Notes under the pieces: model-generated
Databases searched by the model: none
Told to the model about the DNA's origin: nothing
Seen by the model: the letters and a program-made list of their open reading frames with translations, nothing else
Made by a program: the position numbers and the translations under genes
Part shown: piece by piece, positions 34,930-44,669 of the stretch
How the letters are laid out: each line of letters begins with the position of its first letter
Numbering within the stretch: position 1 is the first letter of the stretch
Source: Pachyseris speciosa
Taxonomy: Eukaryota > Cnidaria > Anthozoa > Scleractinia > Pachyseridae
Assembly: GCA_016490735.1 (NCBI GenBank)
Contig: JAEMWC010000663.1
Location: forward strand, 421,001 to 485,000
DNA length: 64,000 bases
Direction: 5' to 3'

Positions 34930-36233
34930 GTCTCTGAAAACAATGACCTCAGTACAACAGAAGAGTTATACGCTCTTGATAAGAGGTCACAGCAAGACTC
35001 CTAGCTCTTCAACAATTAAGGTAGTAATTATAACGAACGAATAATAATAGAGATTCGTGCGCGTAGGTTTGAGGACTAATTACTTAACGCTTTGCTAGTA
35101 TTTGAACGATTAGAATCAAATCGAATTTCCAGGAATTTCTATTTAGTATCAAAGGAAACTGAAAATGGCAAAGGGCAACTGCAAGAACCTTAACTTCTAT
35201 TGACATTTCTTGAATTTACCCGGAACTCTTTGTAATTCAATTACGAATAACACAGCTGAGAATCAATCGAAGAAGTATTTTGAACATAGCCTGCTTGCAG
35301 GCGGTAGTGTGTGTTTTCAAGCGCGAGATATCCGGTCGCCATATTAGACGATATAGTAGAGGATCTGGGACGAGTGACAAAGCGAGGGGAGGGGGAAGGG
35401 GACGAGTGACAAAGCGAGGGGAAGGGGGAGGGGAAGATCCCCCACTATATCGTCCAATATGACGACCCGATTTACCGGGCTTCGAATCTCGCGCTTGGAA
35501 ATACAAGCTACCGCTTGCAAGCAGGCTATTTTGAACACTGTTAAACCACGACTGAATGTAAGGCGCATGATTTGCGCACTGTTCAAATTATTCACGGCTG
35601 TTATGTTTGATTACAGCAATGTACTACTCAGTGTCCATCATGGAGATAGGCACCGCCCTGGGCGCAACATGCATCATACTCAACTTTCATCACCGCAACA
35701 GCAAGATGCCGAACTGGTTTCACAAGCTTGTTCTTGAGTGGATGGCCAAGTTGGTTTGGTACAAGCCTAGGTGTCTCATGTCTCAGTTAAATTCGGGATC
35801 AGTGGATGGAAATACAACAGCGATTCTCCAATCCAACTCCGGCTCCGACAAAAAGAGGAACGACGCTTTCGACCTGGACAGGGAATCTATCGAGTTTGAA
35901 ATGGACCTTTTGGAGGAGCCTCGTGGGGGACGCGAGCAGGTACCTTTGGCCCAAAATGGTAATCTAAACATTCCTACGAACCACGTTACCAGGAAACGCT
36001 CGATTAAACGGAAACCGCAGGACACTGAGACCGAGACAACTGAGATGCAGCTATCTGAGACGCGGTTTCCAGTTTACAATATCAGCAAAGAAGAGATTTA
36101 CAAGAAGCAGTGGCAAGATGCTGCCAGAATTTTAGATCGGTTCTTGCTGGTGGCCTCGTTTGTTATCGGTTCCATCTCGGCCATGGGCATCTTCTTGCAG
36201 TCTCCTCGCATACGAGATCTTTTCATTCCGTGA
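24381..36233 (+). CDS. Nicotinic acetylcholine receptor-like (Cys-loop) subunit, complete, seven exons
   Basis: This is a plasma-membrane pentameric ligand-gated channel subunit of 523 aa. The exons are 24381-24462, 29504-29643, 30096-30140, 30239-30348, 32852-33170, 34289-34547 and 35617-36233; all junctions are GT/AG and phases agree. Exon 1 gives the signal peptide (MSLMKLCLLSIAVMAIS...). Exons 2-4 give EQRLL, FWVRQDW (loop D), EEYGGVKE and WVPDIILYNN (loop A). Exon 5 has the Cys-loop C163-C177 and loop B ASWSHD. Exon 6 has the vicinal cysteines C237-C238, M1 and M2, with GER before M2 indicating cation selectivity. Exon 7 has M3, a long cytoplasmic loop and M4. Loop C reads DNDCCD, without the usual Tyr before the cysteines or the Tyr just after them, and a Lys/Arg-rich stretch (RKRPGLPGRKAVAKK) sits between loop B and loop C. 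Acetylcholine as ligand is therefore uncertain. It is a paralogue of the gene at 1037-3249. Confidence 0.92.
24463..27920. other. First intron of receptor gene 2, left part
   Basis: An intron of about 5 kb separates the signal-peptide exon from the ligand-binding exons. This part is AT-rich and holds no recognisable element or exon. Confidence 0.55.
28022..28117 (-). ncRNA. Type I hammerhead ribozyme with altered stem II
   Basis: On the minus strand CTGATGAGGC is followed by an enlarged, GC-rich stem-loop II and then GCCGAAACAGCTGTC. GGC and GCC still pair to close stem II although the loop differs entirely from TAACAA. Stem I (TTGAGCCTGAGCATTAG with CTAATGCTTGGGTTCAA) is kept with few mismatches, and the cleavage triplet is GTC. 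Confidence 0.8.
28270..28363 (-). ncRNA. Type I hammerhead ribozyme, GTT cleavage triplet
   Basis: The core is CTGATGAGGCC, loop TAACAA, GGCCGAAACAGCTG as in the main array. The cleavage triplet is GTT instead of GTC, which the NUH rule allows but which usually cuts more slowly. A small insertion (TTTATG) enlarges one side of stem I. Confidence 0.8.
28866..29006. repeat. Fold-back repeat in receptor intron
   Basis: TGGTATATAGGAGGATAATGT near 28866 pairs with its near complement near 28985, and GATAGATTGTCC pairs with GGACAATCTATC, leaving a short loop. It is probably a degraded MITE. Confidence 0.65.
30983..31397 (-). mobile_element. Penelope-like element end, split by a SINE
   Basis: Reading the minus strand: GATTCGCTCCGACGAAGG, the hammerhead block, CCCTGTACGGTGGTCAATTTAC, then the SINE (31055-31327), then TTGATAATCC..AAACCAAATTTTCG to AGAAACTAAT. 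It is the same family as 11641-11803 and 32341-32459. Confidence 0.65.
31055..31327 (-). mobile_element. tRNA-derived SINE, minus strand
   Basis: The minus strand reads GGAGCAGGGATGGCGCAGTG (box A region) and CCCGGGTTCGATTCCC (box B), then the family body CTCCGAGAGGTTTTTCTCC. Its 3' tail differs from the 49238 copy (GCGCTATATAAGTTC and an ATT run), indicating a second 3'-tail subfamily. Confidence 0.85.
31362..31400 (-). ncRNA. Minimal hammerhead-like motif, Penelope type
   Basis: On the minus strand CCGACGAA is followed by GGGC-TAAC-GCTC, which can pair as stem II, and then GAAACGTC. Stem I forms between ATTCGCT and AGCTAAT. The first core pyrimidine differs from the consensus (CCGA for CTGA). 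It is better preserved than the copy at 11650-11694. Confidence 0.55.
31911..32314. mobile_element. MITE with CTGCCAA ends
   Basis: CTGCCAAATCTCACGCATTATG on the left and CTCACGCATTTGATC...TTGGCAG on the right bound 404 bp, with TATA on each side. Inside are short direct repeats around TTCGGAAGTC-CGGAACAT. It sits in the right arm of the fold-back element. Confidence 0.7.
32341..32459 (-). mobile_element. Penelope-like fragment with 7-bp target duplication
   Basis: The fragment runs from TTAGTTTCTAAAGAAACTG to GTACAGGGATTCGATT and is flanked by AGGGTAG on both sides. It ends just before the hammerhead core, so this copy lacks the ribozyme. Confidence 0.65.
33490..33680 (+). mobile_element. 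tRNA-derived SINE, partial copy 1
   Basis: This copy starts inside the tRNA-like part (CGCGAGGTCACGGGTTGAAA), continues AAGTCCTGATTTTTTTTTCAGGCTTC and ends near TCATATATCATTCACACTC. It shares body and tail with copy 2 at 33711-33880. Confidence 0.75.
33711..33880 (+). mobile_element. tRNA-derived SINE with Thr-like head, copy 2
   Basis: GGCTTCATAGCTAAGTTGG (box A) and CATTTCAAACCCC (box B-like) with an acceptor-type complement TGAAGTC look like a tRNA, probably Thr(GGT)-like, but the anticodon stem has an extra base. A T-rich hairpin and the shared SINE body follow, so it is a SINE and not a tRNA gene. A tail fragment of the same family lies at about 36970-37025. Confidence 0.75.
34004..34219 (+). 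other. Unassigned open frame in receptor intron 5
   Basis: A 71-codon frame, richer in GC than the intron around it, ends at TAG 69 nt before exon 6. CTTCTGTCCGTTACAG at about 34030-34045 could be a splice acceptor leading into it. The peptide (…KDYTMYDFVAFGGQPNARF…) matches no family I recognise. It may be a skipped or captured exon, or chance. Confidence 0.3.
34555..34928 (+). mobile_element. 5'-truncated LINE 3' end in receptor intron 6
   Basis: The frame RLKTYGDRAFSAAAPRLWN, then ALP...FKNRLKTHLF and a stop at about 34754, is the C-terminus of a CR1/L2-like reverse transcriptase ORF. An AT-rich UTR and an ATT tail (34868-34928) follow. Confidence 0.82.
35287..35528. mobile_element. MITE with 9-bp target duplication in receptor intron 6
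   Basis: Inverted ends TAGCCTGCTTGC and GCAAGCAGGCTA extend for about 80-95 bp. TTTTGAACA is duplicated at 35278-35286 and 35529-35537. The centre is a G-rich tandem (GACGAGTGACAAAGCGAGGGG twice). A 9-bp duplication suggests a Mutator-like origin. Confidence 0.88.
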
Positions 36234-37064
36234 CACCGTGTCCCGCGGTGTTTGATAGGAAGTTGAAAAGTTGAAGACTGAAAAGCAAGAATGATGGCAT
36301 ATGTTCTATCATTAAGCCTGTCACTGATAAGATTTATTGTGGTGGTTAGCCTTCTTTTCAGAACCACGCCTTTTATACATCAGGTTCTTGATCAAACCGG
36401 TTTGTTGGATGATAACCATGTAATGAATTTTGAGCTGAACCGAAAATGAAAGACAACTTCGTCAGGTTTCACACTCCTGCAGAAGAACCAGTTCAACAGA
36501 GACTTGGCTCACTGGATTTGCCCAGAATTGTCTATGAAAATCTACTGCTTATCGATCAAGCTGTATACAAAGTCACTGGTTTTCATATCTCAGTAGTGCA
36601 AAATACAATTTCAGTGCTCAGATTTGTTAACAGAATGCCATTAGTAGTGCTACATGACTGACATAGAAAGCATCAAATTACGATATCGCAATTTTAAACA
36701 TTTCCAAGAAGACTCATTCAAGAGTGTCCAAACAGGCTTGATCACTGAACGAAAGTTAAGACAGATAATTTTAAAAGGAGGGATAAATCATTTTAACCGA
36801 AAGCAAGCACATCCATAAGTTTAATTCCTGTTAGCTTTAAGATATAACTTAATCACCATGCAATTTGCGAGAAGATATAAGCTTATATTAATTTCACAAT
36901 TCACAAAACACACTCAAGATAAATGGCTATATTTCCAGTATTGAAGCTGTGAATTGAATCATTTTTATTCGGCTTTAATCCGCAGTTCAAATATATGATT
37001 TTCATATATTCATTCTCACATTTCTATTGCTAACACATCATGATCGGCCTGAAAATGTCACAAT
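36234..37064. other. 3' flank of receptor gene 2
   Basis: The 3' UTR of the receptor gene must begin here. No clear polyadenylation signal stands out close to the stop, and no other gene is recognisable. Confidence 0.5.
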
Positions 37065-37290
37065 AGGGCTGTTTATACGAGAGAAAATAAGCCGCGGCTT
37101 TCTCTGGCCGCGGCTTAGATAAGACGCGAAAGGAACTATTTATACGAGTAAAAACTCTTAGGCCAGGATAAGCCGCAGCCATAGAAAGCCGTGAACGTAG
37201 ATTTTGTACCATTTATACGGAGTGTTCGCGTCTTATGTAAGCCGTGGCCAGAGTAAGCCGCGGCTTATTTTCTCTCGTATAAACGGCCCT
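37065..37290. mobile_element. MITE with AGGGCnGTTTATACGAG ends
   Basis: AGGGCTGTTTATACGAGAG and its complement bound 226 bp, with AAT on each side as a possible 3-bp duplication. Internal inverted copies of AAGCCGCGGCTT and GTATAAACGG-type sequence make it fold back strongly. Confidence 0.8.
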
Positions 37291-37749
37291 AATGTTAATA
37301 TACTTTAATCACCACCAAGAGCCATAGACTGAGGGCTGTTATGGCTCTTGTCAGTGACGGGGAACGCTTTTCAGGTTATCTCAGTTATGCACAGGACACT
37401 TACGACTCGCGATATTTGGCCCTTTTTTTTTTTACATCAACTTGTAACCAAGTAAAGAACGCTTTGAGCTACTTCCTTCGAGTGAAGTATCAGCAGCACA
37501 TACATGAAAAGATTTAAAAAAAAAATGATTTGGTAGAAAATGCTATAAAATACTGATAAACGAACTTTTTCGTTTAGACACCCACCTTTATTTTCCAAGG
37601 CTATCACATCCGATGAGCAGCCTCGAAAGGTATACATCTGTTTTCTCTTGATTGTTGAAAACAAAGCGCAAGACTATCAACCGTGAAAGCGAAATCAAAG
37701 TATCATCGCTTGTCAATCATTTGGCAAACACATAGATCAGCTGTCGGTG

Positions 37750-38300
37750 CTTCGCTCAATGCGAAATCAGGGCGCGGAAAACCATGTAACAGAAAAGCGC
37801 GGGAAACCACGCAACAGGTGTCTAGCGCGGGAAAATATGCAACCTTTGTCAAGCGCGGGAAAACAGGCAACGGATGTCTAGCGCGGGAATAAAAGGCATT
37901 GGGATTTTAAAGCGTCAGGCTTACGCGTAAAGATCGAAAGGGGGCATGGAGGGTTGTAAATCTTTGCTATTAGGCTACATTTTTAAGTTTCTAGCACCAT
38001 AGGATGGAAGCAACACTCGTAAACTTTTACCTGTGTGATTTTATATCTGTAGGGGTGAGTCAAGCTGAGTTTGGAACATGTATAAATAAATTACCCAACT
38101 TACCATACGGGCTGGTCGCGTAGGTCTTGTGACAACTTTAATTGAAATAACTGTAAGCAACACGGGTCAAGCGCGGGAAAACAGACTAAGGGGATCATTG
38201 GGAAAACAGGCCACGGGCGTCAAGCGCGGGAAAATATGATCGGAGCGGATGTCTATGCTGGGAAAAAAGGCAGCAGTTGTCAAGCCTGGGGAAAAAAAAC
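37750..38300 (+). repeat. Degenerate minisatellite with GCGCGGGAAA motif
   Basis: Irregular units of roughly 27-35 bp repeat GCGCGGGAAAA followed by CAGGCAACGG or a variant. Copies begin near 37764, 37796, 37823, 37850, 37877, 38167 and 38222, interrupted by unrelated sequence at about 37900-38160. The motif equals the E2F-type site TTTCCCGCGC on the other strand; whether this matters is unknown. Confidence 0.7.
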
Positions 38301-38524
38301 AGGCAACGGACGTCATCTACATCTACTTCTATATTTCATAATCTCTAGGACGTGAAGCAAGTATTAAAACAAAAACTAAAATAATTGATACGTAAAGTTT
38401 ATGAAAAATAAATGTCTGCAGCCGCCTTGAAGGTGCCGAATTATTTCTAACGGTAGCTCGTTCCACTCAACGCTTGAAACGTATGAAAGACTAGTTTGAT
38501 TAGTTTTGGTGTTGCGTCTAATTT

Positions 38525-38704
38525 TAACCTGTTCCAAGCGTTCAGATAGCAAACGGACGGAGCGCTATAGTACCGGCGAGGAAAAATGGAGGGGTGTTGG
38601 GCTTAAGTCTTGGGACGGCCCGCCGACCGTCCCAAGCCCCCTCCAATTTCGCTCTGCCGGTAATACCGCGCCCTGTTTACCACCTGAACGCCTGGAACAG
38701 GTTA
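38525..38704. mobile_element. 180-bp MITE with 9-bp target duplication
   Basis: TAACCTGTTCC and GGAACAGGTTA are the inverted ends; GTCTAATTT is duplicated at 38516-38524 and 38705-38713. The core pairs TTGGGACGG with CCGTCCCAA. It is a sibling of 1646-1841. Confidence 0.9.
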
Positions 38705-40157
38705 GTCTAATTTTTGCCCGAAATATCCTACAGTCTGATTGTCGGCAAAGTACATAACTCGGCTCCACAGTCCATTGAAAATGCCCGTTTTGACAATTTT
38801 CGCAACAGAATTCTTGCCTAATATAGTTAAACGAAGGTAATAAACAAAGTGGACACCGACATTCTGAGTATCTGATGCGGGTTTATAGGCCGGTTACAAT
38901 TTTGAAATGCTTAACCTTTCATTTGCCAACTCCGCAACCCCACTTCTCAGATCTTCCCGTCTTCCTAGCTATCGATTATCTTTCCGTCTGTTTCATACGG
39001 TTCAGACAATCGTTTTATTCAATTACTATATAATTTTGCAACGGCCATTGTTCCATGCAGTGTCAAGAGTCACATTCAATATTACCGTAACTTACTTATT
39101 CCCAAACAAACGGCACGTTGTAAACCTTGAAGAATGCTTATATCATATTTAGCACGTGTGTAAGAACTGGGACTAGCCTGAGTAAAGATGAAGGAAAGGA
39201 TAAAGGAAAGGCAACCGGCTAGCACCAACTTAGCCTCCCACACAGTCGTTTTTAGGGGACTCGTATTTCACCTCCTCCCCACAAACGCCTGCTTACCCGA
39301 AGCCAACATTCCTTTCCCGCCGCTTGGCCAATCACATTTTACCTACTAAATTCTGGAAGGTTGACCTTGGCCTCGCGGGAATTATAGTTCAACATTGCAG
39401 AGACAGAGCTTGAGCGAGCTCTGATTACTGTGTACTCTGCGTTCAGAATTCCTCTTTGAATGCCTATCAACTGACTTCAATTTAAGAATTTGTCAGAGGA
39501 AACAGCGACATTTTCGTCGATTTGCCCACTAGTTACGTTAGCCACTTATTTATCAAGCTTCGCCTTCAATCTTCGATATCCTCGCCGCTACTCTTGGTCC
39601 TGTTGTAGCTGTTGCCGTCACCTCTCGTGAATTTGATGAAGGGCCAAGTCAGTTATTTAAGAAGTATTGGCGTATCGTCGGTTAGTCTGAGTAATTTGGA
39701 GGAAGGAGACTTTGCCATCGGTAGACCACAGCGCGCAATGGATCGAGCGAGCGGCGAGGCAGCAAGCTACATAATTTTACCGTCCGCTTCGCGTGAACTG
39801 AAGAAAAAAAGCAGACGAATTGGCACAGTCTATGTCACCGGTGTTTGATAACCTTTGGCCGCTTCTCCAGGACTTTTTGGGGTCGTGGTGTGGGGGAATT
39901 TCATCTGATTTAATGCAGGACCATGAGAGATCCAGCTTTGTTGTTGTGCCATGTGTGATAATTTCACGCCGGTTAATTACTCTACGTTTGATGGACTGAT
40001 AAATGCTTCAGATCTGTAACTCTAAAGCTTGTGGGATGTGGCTGGAGTGACAAGGATACTTCACAAATTAATGTGATCAAGTAAGCTGAAGCCACTCAAA
40101 AGGCACTAAGGCCACAAGGTAGCGGGCATTACCCCTTAAATCTACCAAAGCAAAGAT

Positions 40158-40242
40158 TGAGCCCAAGCATTAGCAGCCATGGACAGCTGTTTCGGCCTTG
40201 TTAGGCCTCGTCAGCATGGCATAGCTAATGCTCAGGCTCAAG
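40158..40242 (-). ncRNA. Type I hammerhead ribozyme (left arm)
   Basis: The core is CTGACGAGGCC, TAACAA, GGCCGAAACAGCTGTC. The T-to-C change falls on core position 7, which tolerates any base. Stem I is intact. Confidence 0.82.
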
Positions 40243-40308
40243 TGCTCACTCCAGCCACATCCCACAAGCTTTACGTTTTCATTGCTTGTTTTATGGATAT
40301 GTGGGCAC

Positions 40309-40392
40309 TTGAGCCTGAGCATTAGCTATGCCATGCTGACGAGGCCTAACAAGGCCGAAACAGCTGTCCATGGCTGCTAATGCTTGGGCTCA
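40309..40392 (+). ncRNA. Type I hammerhead ribozyme (right arm)
   Basis: This is the mirror copy of 40158-40242 with the same CTGACGAG variant. A transcript through both would prefer to fold into one long hairpin, which would compete with ribozyme folding. Confidence 0.82.
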
Positions 40393-40656
40393 ATCTTTGC
40401 TTTGGTAGATTTAAGGGGTAATGCCCGCTACCTTGTGGCCTTAGTGCCTTTTGAGTGGCTTCAGCTTACTTGATCACATTAATTTGTGAAGTATCCTTGT
40501 CACTCCAGCCACATCCCACAAGCTTTACGTTTTCATCGATCGTGATTGGCTAGGACGCCCACGAGCCAAACAATGGGAAAGGAATGTTTGCTTCGGGTAA
40601 GCAGCCGTTAATGGGGAGGAGGTGAAATACGAGTCCCGTGGGAGGCTAGCAACTCT

Positions 40657-42046
40657 GCTCTGTCATTTACGCGGCCAGACAAAAAAATTAGGTGGGTGGG
40701 ACAAAAGTACCTGTGACCACCCCCCGTCAGAGGTGTCCTGAATAGGTGATTTTTATTAATTTTTACTCCTTTTATGGTTCTTTTTTATTTTGTTCTTCTT
40801 TGTGTGAAAAATACCGTCATCTGGCTGTTTTAGTCGGTGCACTGAAAGATCACTCTTGAATTGGCCCCTTGTGGTCGTGTCTAGCCCCCAAATAACAATT
40901 ATGGTACGCCCACGCTCTTCTGGAAGAGCAATCTTCCCTGTGAGGCAAAAACCCCGCAAACACTTTAGAGTTTAAACGCAAACTTGTCTACTTGCTTTTT
41001 GCGGGGTCGTGCTCCTCACTATGATATCCGTCTCAACCACTTGTGTCAGGAGCCTATTACCATGTATATGCACAACACTCTACCTACGCCATCAGGGAGA
41101 CTGTTAACTAGCATACCCCCGGGATCATACCACGCTTTCAAGAAAAAGAAAACTCGGCAATAGAACCAAGCTGAATTTAATCCACTACAGAATTGTCTTC
41201 CATAGCCACCTAGAAACAATTTCTCACCTAGTTTTAATAAACGACGATGTCCTCAGGAGAATTAGCAGCCAGTAATTTATTCGAAAAGCACGAGGTCACA
41301 ATATAGTTGTTTTTTCTCAATTCTGCTGATTAACCGAATACTCGTTGATCAGTGTTTTTTTTTTTGTAAATGAATGGAAATGTAACTCTGGACGTGACCC
41401 TGGGAATGAAAAAAACTTAATTCTATCGGGTATTTCGTCGAGTAAAATCTGGTGACAGTCACGAATAAAAATATCGATGACGTTTGCCCCTTGAGCGGTC
41501 CTTGAGCGGGCAAAGACAGTCGTTATGGTAACAAAAGTTATTTCCCAGCATGCAGTACATTCCCTCGCCCCTTTGACACTCTTCTGAAATGGAGTGTGTA
41601 GCGAGAAGTGGCTCTACGCTTAAAAACACGTAATTTTCTCGAAGAACTCCACCATTGTATTACCATATCGTTTGAAAACGCTTTGCTTTAACCAAAGAGC
41701 TTTGTTCGACGACCCTGACTGGCGGTTTGAGGGGAGAGTTTAACCTCGTTTGTCCGACACACCCGCTAAACGAACGCCATATTGATTGCAGTTTACAACA
41801 GTCTGCAGTGACTAAATTCGAGAGCAAACGCAGGATTGCAAGTAAATCTCTCGACCAGAACGCTACGCTGAGCCTCTTTTGTCTTTTGCGAAGAGGAACG
41901 ATGTCCAGATAACAGTAGTCTAAAGGATTTGATTTATTTTGGAGTTTCAATGTGTGGGGGAGGCTTGTGAATTGTTGGCGTGTTCACCCACTAGCTGCTT
42001 CAAGGAAAAATAAACATTTTCTTGTGGAATAAAATTAGAGACGCTC
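40657..42046. other. Intergenic, upstream of AUR1-like gene
   Basis: No gene recognised. The final few hundred bases would hold the promoter of the gene whose first exon I place at 42047. Confidence 0.45.
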
Positions 42047-44633
42047 ATGATGAGTTCCCGGACTGTAAAGCATTTTAAGAGTGACAAAAATATAATTATT
42101 CACGACAAAGCTGGAAGGGTAAGAACCGTAATTTATTTGTGCTATTTTACTCGTTACGAGAGGTACCTCCCGTGAGCTTTCATATACACAACAAGCCTGT
42201 CACTGATGACAAAAGTCGTAACTCTTTTGTGTCTTGTTTTAAACTGTTCGGCATTTTCTTTTCAGATTTTAATTTCTTGGAATCGGTTTGCAAGATCACT
42301 GAAAGAAGCTTTCGAACTCTATTGGGAAACTAAACAGGTATGAGCGCTGGAGCGCAACTGTTTTTGTCATTAGATGACTTTACGATTGAACTCAGGTAGT
42401 TGTGGTGCAAATTTGCGTCCTTTTCCCTTCATTTTGAGCTTATATGATTGGTTTATTATAGTTTGTATTTAATGAGGTTTGATTCTCGTTTTCATCGAGG
42501 TAGATGTTGATATCATAATGTACATTTCAATCACCGCTTTCAATCGATCACTCGTTGCCATTTAGTGTCTTTTGTAGTTCTCTCGCATGTTAATGATGCG
42601 TGAAATGTATTCCAGCGTTTCTTGAATAATTGATAATTTGTGGCGTTCCTAATTCTATCCATTGGCACCTCGTTTAATCCCTATTTTGCTCGTTTTTAAA
42701 ATAAAAGTAAGATATCAGCGGGTAGGGTTTTTTACTACACCCATTTGGGACCTGTGTTTGCGCAATGTAAGGTTGCGTGCAGAGAAGGGGGTGATCATTG
42801 GCTCGTGGAGAACTTGTGTTGATTCACATTTCAAATTAAAAGTAAACAAAGTATTTGACATTTTCATTTGCGACTGAGTTTGCATGAAATATTTTGTGCA
42901 AAGTAGCTAGCGTTTTGGAGGCGTTTGTTTTAAGTGTTTTTCTAGCCCGGTGTTTCACAACGCGCTTCCCGCATATTTATCCGCTGAGCTAGAACAGCTA
43001 CAGAAGCGCGCTTTGCGAATTATTTTTCCGTTTGTTCCATATAGCGACGCATTACATCAAGCCAACTTGGAGACGCTCTCTCAACGCAGGCAGTCTATCA
43101 CAACTAAGCTTTTTGATTCCATCACTTGTAACCCAAACCATAAATTGCATGAGCTCTTGCCACCTCGTAACATTTGTGAATACAATTTAAGACGAAAGAG
43201 GAACTTTAATGTCCCCCTGGCTAAGACGAAGAGACTTACGAGCACTTTTATATATAGCAACTGTGATTAAATTTTTAGCTATATGTATATTAGGTGTATA
43301 TAGGGATATGTGTATATTTTCTTATATCTCTCTTATATTTCTCTTACTTTTTATTAGATTTTATTATTGTAACGATTAATCTAATTCAGCCTTTGGCTGC
43401 GATTTTGATCTGAATAAACTATCTATCTATCTATCTATCTAGCTAGAAGTTATTTGTACTTTGTTTTGAAACGTGCGAACAAAAAGCTCCAAAGGTCCCA
43501 TGTCTTCCCATGTCTTCACCAATTCATTTCTCTGTGTATATTCTTTAAGGTAGGAGTAAATATTGCTTGATTTTCATGTCTTCCATTTTACTGCCATGCC
43601 CACGTGGCCATTGCCATATTACCATGTTCAGTATTTTGAAAGATCAGAAAATTATCCCGAAGAAGTTTCCCAAGCATACATGGTTGGATTGTGAGTGCCA
43701 CTTTAATAAAACTTCCGCCTGGGTAGATCAATATATATGTCACAAAAGTGGTCTGGGGACTGTCACATTTTACAACATTTCCACAGAAATGGTCTTTTAA
43801 TAACTGAAAAAATAGGTACCCAGTTGTGTACACGAGTCTCGTGCTTTGAACTGATGATATTTGTGACTGATTTCACATGACATAGCAAGGGTAGGAAACA
43901 AAATAATGGAACCTGACATGGACATCATTCTGTACTGGGCATTCGGGTACCACTTGGAGGAGGGGGAGAGGGCTGGGAAATGGGAATGTGGTTCATGGCA
44001 TTTTCAAAGTACTTCAAATAGGCCATGCATTTCACTTGGGGAGAGGAGGGGTCTCATTTTTTCTAAAAATAAATGGAGAATTTCAGCATTATGTTTAGTC
44101 TGTGCCCAACATGGGTGAAATTTTGGGAGACAATTTTGAAGAACAACTTGCAAAATCCTACAATCTTGTGCTGAAACGCGAGGCTGGACTTACGGTATGA
44201 AACTGAGACCACACAATCAAAATGAAAAACATTTATTTCAAACCTGAGACAAGAAGATCAAATTGCAAATACATGTTACATTTTACTGGTGACATTATAA
44301 CCAACAAGTTAAAAAACGTTCAATAACCAGATAGTTTGTCACGTAACTTGTGAATAAAGTATAAACTGGTCAATGTTGACTTTGGGTATGATTTTAATAT
44401 CTTAATTCATACCAAGAAACGAATAACCAAACAAGAATAAACAATTTAGTACTGCTAGTTATCTCACATGAAAGTAATTATTGTGCACTTGCACTGACAA
44501 AAATATCGTAATTTGATGCAACACTGTGTCAAGTTTTTAATAAGGTGTACATAGCAATGAAAACTCAGACTGTCTCAGTCAGCAAAAAACTGCACAATTC
44601 TTGCAGTTTGTATAGGTAATCACATGATTTCGA

Positions 44634-44669
<36 letters not shown>

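Larger units (their letters stand above)
40021..40535. repeat. Inverted pair of hammerhead-satellite units
   Basis: A left arm (about 40023-40243, minus orientation) and a right arm (about 40303-40525, plus) are almost perfect complements, each a unit of the 254-bp family, with a partial unit as spacer. Both arms share CTGACGAG and an AAGTGC/GCACTT change, so one arm was copied from the other after these changes. Confidence 0.9.
39228..40656. mobile_element. MITE with AGCCTCCCAC ends carrying a hammerhead palindrome
   Basis: The ends share AGCCTCCCAC, GACTCGTATTTCACCTCC and CGAAG-CAAACATTCCTTTCC in inverse orientation, over about 110 bp. The same family is at 46316-46924. The right half contains the hammerhead palindrome 40021-40535 as a nested insertion. 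Confidence 0.78.
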
